This document shows positions 1 to 7,400 of a stretch of DNA of 10,996 nucleotides, piece by piece. Positions within the stretch are counted from its first letter, which is position 1. Each line of letters opens with the position of its first letter. The notes below the pieces were generated by a model. The model was not told where the DNA came from, did no database searches, and saw nothing but the letters and a program-made list of their open reading frames with translations. The stretch lies in contig JAUCNG010385148.1 of assembly GCA_032353305.1 (NCBI GenBank), forward strand, positions 1 through 10,996. The letters are read 5' to 3'. Position numbers and translations under genes: made by a program. This DNA comes from Cephalothrix spiralis. Taxonomy: Eukaryota > Nemertea > Palaeonemertea > Archinemertea > Cephalotrichidae.

Positions 1-465
1 CGCACAATTTGTACACAGCATACAAAATTTTTGATCACTCATAACTCGGAAGCTAATTGGGTTAGGAACATGGAACTTTGACCTACCCCATGGTTATCAG
101 GCCCAAGGAATTAAAAAATACCAATATTTTTTTTCTATCTTTTTTTGAAGTCTTCGAAGCACAATTTTTTTTGTAAATATAGATTTTTCTCAAATCGCAC
201 CGATTGGCCGATTTTAAAATTACCCATATGTATTAGCACTATGGATGGGCTAATCGTAGGCACCTGGTCATTTTTCTGACTCAAACCGAAAAACTTTCGA
301 CCCTCAAAATAATACCGTGCTGCGCTCAAGATATGTAGATTATCCAAACTCCAACTCGTTTTTACTGATACAGACAAAGGCGGGCGCGACAAATCGTTTG
401 CCCTATTTGTAAAGTGAAATCTTTTATACTTACCAGGTTAAGTAACCGTAAGTAGTCTGTAAGTG
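1..465. other. Non-coding flank, no gene recognised
   Basis: This AT-rich stretch has long T runs near 128-175 and no splice-bounded exon or protein family I recognise. An 85-codon open frame on the minus strand (135-392) has low-complexity ends and matches nothing I know, so I do not call it a gene. If the TAF13 exon further right belongs to a gene starting left of the window, this stretch would be intron. Confidence 0.5.
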
Positions 466-745
466 CGGCTCGGTGGCAAAGTGGCTGAGCGTCGGTCTAA
501 GAATCTGGATGTCCCGGGTTCGAGACCGGCTCAACACTACTTTCCATCTGGTGGAACCTTAAGCAAGTTCCTCAGCGCATAGCTTCCTAAGTGGCTTGGT
601 CAGATTAAATACGTGGAGTGAGACGCTGTCCCTCCGGGGTAAACCCGACTGCTAATCGGTATATAGAAAATAGATTAGAGTGCGGGATAGGTCTACAGGC
701 TTAAGGGTAAATGCTCATAAAGAGGACCGTCTGTATCTATTTGAG
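466..745 (+). mobile_element. tRNA-derived SINE, copy A
   Basis: The 5' head is tRNA-like with both internal RNA polymerase III promoter boxes. The A box TGGCAAAGTGG lies at 474-484 and the B box GGTTCGAGACC at 517-527. It is not a real tRNA, because the acceptor ends do not pair and the sequence runs on into a non-tRNA body. The body (about 545-745) is shared with copy B on the opposite strand. Matching blocks include the stretch around 'ggcttggtcag...acgtggagt' (593-620), 'gactgctaatcggtatat' (647-664), 'gaaaatagatta' (666-677), and 'aagggtaaatgctcataaag' followed by 'accgtct' (about 703-732). Copy A lacks the 68-bp insertion found in copy B and has a short 'ggtctacaggctt' stretch that copy B lacks. 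Target-site duplications were not found. The probable context is an intron of TAF13. Confidence 0.82.
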
Positions 746-939
746 CCAGTCATCTGACGTCCTCCAAATAAGTTGAAGTTATGAGAGATGTTGAACCGAA
801 TGATAATACAGCCATCGGGACAAGTCTTTGCCATAAATGATCAAGACTTGCCATAAATGATCATAAATACGCTGAAGTGTCGTATTTTATGAATGAATCA
901 ATCTACCTCGTGGGAGTGCGCAGCACATCTTAGAGAGGG
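746..939. repeat. Spacer between SINEs with a 20-bp tandem repeat
   Basis: This stretch separates the two tail-to-tail SINEs. It holds a short tandem duplication in which the 16-mer 'ttgccataaatgatca' occurs at 828-843 and again at 848-863, a 20-bp period. No coding potential was recognised. Confidence 0.6.
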
Positions 940-1303
940 GGCGGCGTTTAATAGACAAAGACGGTTCGCTTTATGAGCATTTACCCTTATCCCGCACTCG
1001 TAACTAATCTATTTTCAATATACCGATTAGCAGTCTGGTTTGCCCCGAAGGGAGGGACACATCTTGTCCCCAATGCCTATCTTGGATTTTGTAGCTAAAC
1101 AAATTCCAACAGCTCTGCGAGGAGAATGGGAGGGACAGGGACCAACTCCACGTATTGAACCTGACCGAGCCACCCAGGAGTCAAGTGTACGCTGAATAAC
1201 ATGCCCAAGGTTATTCTTGATAACAATTTGCGTCGAGCCTGGCCGGGTATCGAACCCGGTACCTCAGATTCCGGGACAAGAGCTCTACCAGTTCGCCCTC
1301 GAA
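940..1303 (-). mobile_element. tRNA-derived SINE, copy B, with nested insertion
   Basis: This is the same family as copy A but on the minus strand, so the two form a large inverted repeat with the tRNA heads outward. The B box GGTTCGATACC reads on the minus strand at 1246-1256. A degenerate A-box region lies at about 1288-1298, followed by 'ggtagagct'. The shared body blocks lie at 963-983 ('ctcataaag', 'agggtaaatg'), 1008-1038 and about 1145-1175. It is longer than copy A mainly because of a 68-bp insertion at 1060-1127 with a 10-bp direct duplication. A 78-codon open frame across it (1095-1331) is chance reading of SINE sequence. The heads diverge more than the bodies, so the insertions are not recent. 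Confidence 0.8.
1060..1127 (-). mobile_element. Short mobile element R, copy R3, inside SINE copy B
   Basis: On the minus strand this reads from 'attctcctcgcag' to 'ttggggacaagatg'. These are the same two ends as R1 and R2 elsewhere in the window, but the middle is shorter and more diverged. It is bounded on both sides by the perfect 10-bp direct repeat 'gggagggaca' (plus strand, 1050-1059 and 1128-1137). The corresponding place in SINE copy A reads 'ctgtccctccgggg' with a single copy of that site, which acts as an empty site. That shows R3 entered an existing SINE, or less likely that copy A lost it precisely. No open frame. Homology of the interior to R1/R2 is weak; the case rests on the two ends and the duplication. 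Confidence 0.65.
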
Positions 1304-1486
1304 TCAAATCGTAGCAATTCAATTTTCGCAAATTTTAAAACTGAGCAGTTCATCTAGTCTATAGTTGGTTCGCCCTTTAATACATGTATAATGAGCAGGA
1401 CATATTTTCCCCGCCAAAATAGAGTTAAGCAAATCGGAGATGTTTTTCAAAAATTCACATTTCGTACCAAGGAAAGGAATTTTTTA

Positions 1487-1719
1487 AAAAAAGACACTTT
1501 ATCAAAAAAAATCACAAAAATGACACTTTATCCAAGGACCCAATCTGAAAAAATTTCAAAAATAAAAAAAACACAAAAATGACACTTTATCCGAGCACCC
1601 CATCTGAGGAGATTTTTTGCCAAGTCTGAAAGAATTATTTAAAAAAAAGACACTTTATCCAAAAAAACACAAAAATGACACTTTATCGAAGGACCCCATC
1701 TGAAAAAAATTTCAAAATT
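1487..1719. repeat. A-rich compound tandem repeat, about 155-bp period
   Basis: The decamer 'gacactttat' occurs five times, at 1493, 1522, 1581, 1649 and 1677. The spacings of 29, 59, 68 and 28 bp show a higher-order unit of 155-156 bp: the first pair repeats as the fourth and fifth copies. Each downstream arm continues as 'ccaaggaccc(c)atctga' followed by an A-rich stretch with 'atttcaaaa' (1532, 1591 and 1687; the middle one differs). It overlaps a 63-codon plus-strand frame (1391-1582) that is only repeat translation. It probably lies in the intron before the TAF13 exon. Confidence 0.75.
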
Positions 1720-1739
1720 AAAAAAAAAAAAATTTTAAT

Positions 1740-2071
1740 AAAATTCTTAAAATCGACATATTTTTAAAATTTAAAAAAAATCTACGATATTGTTACAATA
1801 CTGGATAGGTAAGAATTATCAGGGACACAATATTTTCTAGTCGTGAAAATCTATCAAAAAGAAAATAAAATGCGATATAAAAAATCAGTGTTTTCAAAAA
1901 TGCAGATGAAGGGTTCTAATTCTCAAGCGAGACGTTATGTGAAAACCTATCTGATTTCACCAGACCAGCCGTCGGATAGAATTTCGTTGTAATTGTGTAT
2001 GGAATTTTTCGAATCTGATAGCAACGGTCCGATTTTGTTTTTGTTTTTAGCTAAATGACTTTATATTCCAG
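1740..2071 (+). other. Intron 3' end upstream of the TAF13 exon
   Basis: This is AT-rich sequence with no coding frame of note. It ends in a T-rich tract (about 2034-2049) and the acceptor 'atattccag' at 2063-2071. A second, less favourable AG lies at 2049-2050; using it would add an in-frame stop-free but non-homologous stretch. I searched it for the earlier histone-fold helices of TAF13 and did not find them. Confidence 0.5.
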
Positions 2072-2248
2072 ACTAAAAAAGCCATGGAAGTTGGTAGAGT
2101 TGGAAAAATATCTGTTGAAGACATAATTTTCTTAATACGAAAGGATCCAAAGAAATACTCCAGAACTAAAGAGTTGCTGCTCATGAACGAGGAACTCCGC
2201 AAGGCTAGAAAAGCTTTTGACGAAGTTAAATACGTGTCACCGACGTGA
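2072..2248 (+). CDS. TAF13: TAF13, C-terminal coding exon (TFIID subunit 13), partial
   Basis: TAF13 is a histone-fold subunit of the general transcription factor TFIID, pairs with TAF11, and acts in the nucleus in RNA polymerase II pre-initiation complexes. The 58 codons read here contain KISVEDIIFLIRKDPKKYS followed by MNEELRKARKAFDE, and the exon opens with TKKAME. From my knowledge of the family these are the end of histone-fold helix 2, the loop, helix 3 (VEDIIFLIRKDP) and the highly conserved C-terminal helix of TAF13. The exon starts in phase 0 after the acceptor 'ttccag' and ends with a TGA at 2246-2248, giving the tail KYVSPT, about the family's usual end. The presence of an intron border argues against a processed pseudogene. 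The earlier exons are not in the window and should lie to its left. One oddity is that the stop overlaps a good donor-like GTGAGT (2245-2250), so splicing to a further exon cannot be excluded. The family call is firm; the exact 3' end less so. Confidence 0.88.
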   Translation, partial: TKKAMEVGRVGKISVEDIIFLIRKDPKKYSRTKELLLMNEELRKARKAFDEVKYVSPT

Positions 2249-2331
2249 GTACTCTTATACATTTATGAAAATCAACAAAACCCGAGTGTAAAAAACACAG
2301 AAACAGTCGTAAACATACCAGTTGATCATGT
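2249..2331 (+). other. Probable TAF13 3' untranslated start
   Basis: Eighty-three bases lie between the TAF13 stop and the TA duplication of the MITE. No AATAAA or ATTAAA is present, so the TAF13 transcript either uses a variant signal or runs into the MITE. Confidence 0.4.
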
Positions 2332-2333
2332 TA

Positions 2334-2392
2334 CAGGGTGTCTCAATATGATGGAAAGCAGCCAGTTCGATGACGTGATTTAATTACTTGCA
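2334..2392 (+). repeat. MITE left terminal inverted repeat
   Basis: It begins CAGGGTGTC immediately after the TA duplication. It contains TGACGTGA at 2371-2378, one base away from the palindromic CRE/ATF site TGACGTCA found in the right arm. The outer ~32 bp are the best conserved. Confidence 0.78.
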
Positions 2393-2784
2393 AAAAAAAC
2401 TATTTGAGAACATAAAGCAGATTTGGTGGTGATAACTAAGGGAGCAACGGCGTAGAACCTCAGCTCTGGTTTCGTTTTCTCCACCCTCAATCCCATATAC
2501 TTTATAGAGAGAATGTTATTTTCAATCACTCTAAAATAATCTGGAATATTTTCAGTGCATTTAGATTTTTAATAATTTAAAAAGTTTGTGAATATTATTT
2601 TAAATAATTAAAAGGTCATAAAACATTCGAGAATCATATTTTCGAGAATGGCGAGAGAAGGGACGTTCATTTGGGAAAATTTTACTTTGTGGTCCCTTGG
2701 GGAAATTTATGCACCAAATATATTTTATTTGAAAGAATAATCTCTCTAGTGAGCACTCGCAGTAGTTGCTGGCTTTAGAGCACC

Positions 2785-2807
2785 TGGCCCAGTGAGAAGC
2801 TGGGCCA
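2785..2807. repeat. Perfect 8-bp hairpin inside the MITE
   Basis: TGGCCCAG (2785-2792) and CTGGGCCA (2800-2807) are perfect reverse complements around a 7-base loop TGAGAAG. It is unusually GC-rich for this AT-rich window and lies directly against the 5' duplication of R1. A T tract does not follow, so it is not a pol III or Rho-independent-style terminator. Confidence 0.7.
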
Positions 2808-2812
2808 CCAGT

Positions 2813-2907
2813 ATACTCCTACGCAGTGCCCCTTAATTTTGAGATTCGCCTTCTAAATTAATACGTAGAGATTAGGATAGATCGAAACTGCCTTTGGGGA
2901 CAAGATT
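2813..2907 (+). mobile_element. Short mobile element R, copy R1, inside the MITE
   Basis: This 95-bp segment starts 'atactcctacgcag' and ends 'tttggggacaagatt'. It matches R2 (10359-10464) over nearly its full length, including 'ccttaattttgagat', 'gccttctaaatta', 'tacgtagagattaggata' and 'atcgaaactgcc'. The flanks are ggccaccagt (2803-2812) and ggtcaccagc (2908-2917), a 10-bp direct repeat with two mismatches. There is no poly(A) tail, no tRNA or 5S boxes that I can see, and no convincing terminal inverted repeat. The main length difference from R2 is an 11-bp AT-rich stretch that R2 has and R1 lacks. Confidence 0.78.
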
Positions 2908-2934
2908 GGTCACCAGCAGCGATATGGTAAATTC

Positions 2935-2992
2935 ATAATTATGTCACAATATGACGTCATCTGGCTGTTTTCCATAATATTTGGACACCCTG
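2935..2992 (-). repeat. MITE right terminal inverted repeat with CRE palindrome
   Basis: This is the reverse complement of the left arm and ends in CACCCTG next to the TA duplication. It contains the perfect TGACGTCA palindrome (2952-2959), a consensus CREB/ATF binding site. Whether it is bound is unknown. Confidence 0.78.
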
Positions 2993-3041
2993 TATAAAGA
3001 ATAAGGATAAATCTACAATCAAAGCAGGATTTCGGTTTTAA

Positions 3042-3160
3042 GTAATTTTCTGGAACGAGGTTGTAATGCTAAAGAAATAATAGGGGATGGCCACCAGTTA
3101 AAATTGTATCAAACTGTTGCGGTCTAAAGCTCTATATGCAACCTCGTTCCAAAAGATTAC
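3042..3160. repeat. 119-bp foldback (inverted repeat)
   Basis: The arms 'tggaacgaggttg' (3051-3063) and 'caacctcgttcca' (3139-3151) are perfect reverse complements over 13 bp. The pairing extends outward through 'gtaat(t/c)tt' for a further 9 bp with two mismatches. The ~75-bp interior is not obviously paired. It could be a tiny MITE or a hairpin RNA source; no flanking duplication is clear. Confidence 0.6.
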
Positions 3161-4430
3161 AGACCCCCATTACAAAACTGAAATACAAGAAGACAAAAAC
3201 TAATTTAGAAAGATTTCAGAATAATTTTAGAATTTTTTATTATTAGCATCTTAAGAGCTACTGTGCTAAAGTACTGGTTTTATCCTGTATTTTTAATCCC
3301 TATCAAACCTAGTATACGTAGGGTACGGATACTACCTCTCATTTACTAGAGTACTTAAAGAGTTCAAACATCTGAAAAGCTCTTTTAAGATAGTAGCGAA
3401 ACTTTTAAAATATATACCTGAACAAGGCGAGGATTCTTGTTTTTGTTTTAGAAGCTTGCGATTATGTTCTGGATACATCCGTGTTGACAAGTGTCATTGA
3501 AAATTTAGTGAACTCTATTTCATGCTAGGAAAGGACTAATGTGCAAAATAAATTGTAAATGAACTTTATTGCCAGTGCTAGATATTTATTAAGAACTGCC
3601 AGTGCTAATAAGCATTGTGATCCACGTAAAATAATATAAATAAACACACTCAAATATTTTGATGGATTAAAACCATAAGAAAGTATTTGTAAATTTTGTG
3701 ATACTAATTTCACTTATTTTACATTAGACGGCCTTGGATCCTTGCATTAACAAATAGTAATGCAATTTATGAACCATGATCAACCATTGACACAAGATCT
3801 TAATTATTGTTTTGAAGAAAACATTTAACTCACTGCAAATTATATTGAACAAAGGCAGTTTTGTCGCTTTTTTATTTGCAGTTCATGATTTATATCCTAT
3901 CTATTCTTCCACAAACTACTTTTTGTAGGTACATAATGCTAATGCTAATAATAATTTGACTTTCACTGGACTGATTGATTATTTGTTTGACATTTTGAAA
4001 TACAACATATTCGTAGTATAATGAGCTATTATATTGGGTGACCAATGCAAATATGTGTATGCGCTATTGTACATTCATTTTTTGCGACTGGTGCACTATA
4101 GCCTACCAAAAAAAGCTTTAATTTAGAATATTGTCCTTCCTGTACGAACATCAGATCGATATTTTTTTCAAAACATATTGACATTCGATTGAAATATAAT
4201 GTTCAACCAAGCAAGGATATTTAAAGCTATGACATACATGTTTTTTATGTAGAAAAATTATATGACCTATTTCAATTTATAAACTAATAATAGGTGGGAT
4301 AGCTTAGCTATTGTGAATATAATTATATGAAATTGTCTGGCTTCTTAACATATATTTTGTCAGTTGGACATCGTCACTTACTTTATGTTAATGTGTTGTA
4401 CATATTCAGAATATTTAGGATTTCATAAAA
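3161..4430. other. AT-rich intergenic region upstream of the ankyrin-kinase gene
   Basis: About 1.27 kb without a supported gene. It contains a 10-bp direct repeat 'gccagtgcta' (3571-3580 and 3598-3607) and AATAAA sequences at 3547-3552 and 3639-3644 that have no attached gene. A TATATTTT at 4351-4358 lies about 25 bp before an initiator-like TCACTT (4374-4379), which would be an acceptable core promoter for the downstream gene, but such matches are frequent at this base composition. An in-frame TAG at 4416-4418 limits the downstream reading frame. Confidence 0.5.
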
Positions 4431-7400
4431 ATGGATGATACCTTTCTTGTGGCTCGTAAAGCTATTTTAAACAATGATCTAAGTACTATTAAATTTCTCG
4501 TTGACGCTTACGGTGCTGACTATAGACTTGAATATCCGCCAGGGGGTTTATGTTTTTCATTTCTACATTTTGCTGCAGAGGGTGGTGCTGTTAAAATAAT
4601 CAAGTTTCTTTTACGGTCAGGAGCTAATGTTAATTCACTAAGAAGTGATAGTAATTCAGCATTACATTTAGCCACGCAATGTGGACATTGTGATGCTGTA
4701 TCTACATTGATTAAAGGTGGGGCGAATGTTGATTTGCAAAGAACTGACGGCCTTCAATCAGCATTACATGTAGCAGCGCAAAATGGTTATTGTAATGTTG
4801 TTTGTGCATTAATTCAAGGTGGGGCAAATGTTGATTTGTTAGGAACTGAAAGTGTTTCAGCACTATTTTTAGCCGCGAATTTTGGACATTGCGATGTTGT
4901 ATCTACATTAATTAAAAGTGGGGCGAATGTTGATTTGCAAAGAACTGATGGTGCTTCCGCATTACATATAGCCTCGCAAAATGGACATTGTGATGCTGTA
5001 TCTGCATTAATTAAAAGTGGGGCGAATGTCAATTTGCAAAGTAGTAATGGTGTTACAGCATTACATTTAGCCGCGCAAACAGGACATTGTGATTCTGCAT
5101 CTGCATTAATTAAAGGTCGGGCGAATGTCACTTTACTATGTAGTGATGGTGTTTCAGCATTACATTTTGCCGCGCAAAATGGACACTGTGAAGTTGTATC
5201 TGCATTGATTAAAAGAGGGGCGAATGTTGATTTGCAAAGAACTAATGGTATCTCAGCATTACATATAGCTTCGCAAGAGGGACATTGTAATGTTGTATCT
5301 GCATTAATGCAAGGTGGAGCTAATGTCGATTTGTTAAAACCTTCAGGTGATTCAGCATTGTATATAGCCGCGGAAAATGGACATTGTGATGTTGTATCTG
5401 CATTGATTAAAAAAGGAGCGAATGTTGATTTGCAAAGAACTGATGGTGCCTCAGCATTATATATAGCCTCGCAAGAGGGGCATTGTAGTGTTGTATCTGC
5501 ATTAATTCAATGTGGGGCAAATGTTGATTTTGTAAGTACTGATGGTGAGAATTCAGCATTACATGTAGCCGCGCAAAATGGACATATTGATGCTGTTTCT
5601 GCATTAATTAAAGGTGGGGCGAATGTTGACTTGCTAAGAGCTGATGGCAATTCAGCATTACAGTTAGTCGCAAATAATGGACACATAAATGTTGTATCTG
5701 TATTAATTGATGGTGGAGCGAATGTTGATTTGTTAAGTGCTGATGGTCACCATTCAGCATTACATGTAGCCGCGCATAATGGACATAGCGATGTTGTATC
5801 AGAATTAATTTGTCGTGGAGCGAATGTTGATTTATTAAGTGCTGATGGTCACCATTCAGCATTACATGTAGCCGCGCATAATGGACATAGCGATGTTGTA
5901 TCTGCATTAATTTGTCGTGGGGCGAATGTTGATTTAGTAAGTACTGATAGTGACTATTCAGCATTACATATAGCCTCGCAAAAGGGGCATTGTAGTGTTG
6001 TATCCGCATTAATTCAAGGTGGGGCAAATGTTGATTATGTAAGTACTTATGGTGACAATTCAGCATTACATGTAGCCGCGCAAAATGGACATATTGATGC
6101 TGTTTCTGCATTAATAAAAGGTGGGGCGAATGCTTATTTGAATGCTGATGGGTTTTCAGCATTAGGTATAGCTGCGGATTCTGGACATATTGATGTTGTA
6201 TCTGCCCTTATTCAAGAAGTTGCGAATGCTGATTTGTTTCGGGATGATATTTTCAGAGCATTAGATTTTGCAATAAATGCTGGGCATCTCGATTTGTTTA
6301 AGTCCTTACTTAGAGTCATTCATAATTCTTTGATTTTAGAAGTAGACCTTAGGTTAATGCTTAGAAAAGCAGTTATTTGGCACTCTGTACTAATAATCAA
6401 ATACTTAATCCAATGTAGATGCGTAACTGTTGATATATGTACACTTATAGACTCAATAGAACTTTTTTCCTCATTCAAAATCTTTTCCTATCTATGCTCA
6501 CATTTTCTGAACAGAAATGAATTTATTGATATAACTGGGGACCATAATGTTAATGCAGATGATAACATAGATGATAACATTGATAAAGATATAGAGCGAA
6601 TACTCAACGAGCTAGAACAATGCAAGGATTATGCAACTTTTCACAAGGATTTACCTGGATTTTCATTCTATTTTAACTTCATTATTCAAAAGATCGATTG
6701 TGAAATAAAATACTATCGAAAAATCCAAAGGCATAAAAATACCGTGCACAAAATTATAAACCGTTCTTTAGATTTTGTAGGATTAGGAACCCAAAAAACA
6801 TGGAAGTACAAATTCTTCAGTTTTTCGTATCAGCAGGATGACCCAGCTTTTATTGACAGAGCGATGAAGTTAATAATTTTAAGTCCAGAAAAATTGAAAC
6901 GGATAGGCAGTGGATCATTTGGGACTGTATTCAAATGCATCCTGCGTCAAAACAGCAAAAATATTGATGTAGCGGTGAAAAAAATGAATACAAAATTCTA
7001 CAAAATGGGTTACTTCGATGCTCTGATAGACGAAGTTATTAAAATGAAAGAATTCAATCATAGGAATATAGTTAAACTCTTTGGTGCAAAGTATGAAACT
7101 TTTGACAGCAACCCTGTTGTATGGATCTTGATGGAATGTTGTGATCAGGATATCAAAAAATACTTTATAGATGACGGTGAATTACAAAACAGAAACCCTG
7201 GACTGTTATTTGGATCTGAACATTATTCCATATCAGTACATGATGCATTGAAAACAATTCTACAGATTTGCAATGGTCTGAAATATCTTCACTCTATGAA
7301 ATGCATCCATAAGGACCTTAAACTTACAAACATTCTGCTTACAAAGGATTCTATTGTGAAAATTTGTGATTTCGGTTTGTCTGATTTCATTAAAGAGGAA

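Larger units (their letters stand above)
2334..2992. mobile_element. 659-bp MITE with about 60-bp inverted repeats and TA duplication
   Basis: The left end reads 'cagggtgtctcaatatgatg' and the right end, on the minus strand, 'cagggtgtccaaatattatg'. Over the first 32 bp the arms match at 28 positions, then continue with a small gap through 'atgacgt(g/c)at' to about 60 bp. The element is flanked by TA on both sides (2332-2333 and 2993-2994), as for Tc1/mariner-like and some other cut-and-paste elements. It has no transposase frame, so it would need one supplied in trans. The interior holds a strong short hairpin (2785-2807) and a nested R element (2813-2907); without R1 and one duplication it would be about 554 bp. 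A third copy of the end sequence occurs at 10864. Confidence 0.82.

Noticed and set aside
135-392. 85-codon minus-strand frame
   Set aside because: There is no recognised family, the ends are low-complexity, and no gene signals surround it.
466-540. A functional tRNA gene (A and B boxes present)
   Set aside because: The acceptor ends do not form a stem and the sequence continues into a body shared with copy B; it is a SINE head.
1231-1303. A minus-strand tRNA gene
   Set aside because: It has a good B box and T-arm-like stem, but a degenerate A box and no matching acceptor stem; it is the head of SINE copy B.
1391-1582. 63-codon plus-strand Lys-rich frame
   Set aside because: It is a translation of the A-rich tandem repeat.
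2047-2262. 71-codon minus-strand frame
   Set aside because: It is antisense to the TAF13 exon, whose sense translation is clearly conserved.
4351-4379. TATA box plus initiator for the ankyrin-kinase gene
   Set aside because: The spacing is plausible, but TATA-like strings are common at this AT content and nothing else supports it; noted only in the upstream region.
4814-6162. Three minus-strand open frames opposite the ankyrin repeats (4814-5131, 5407-5604, 5608-6162)
   Set aside because: The repetitive His/Gln-rich translations follow the 99-102-bp period of the sense repeats; they are antisense shadows.
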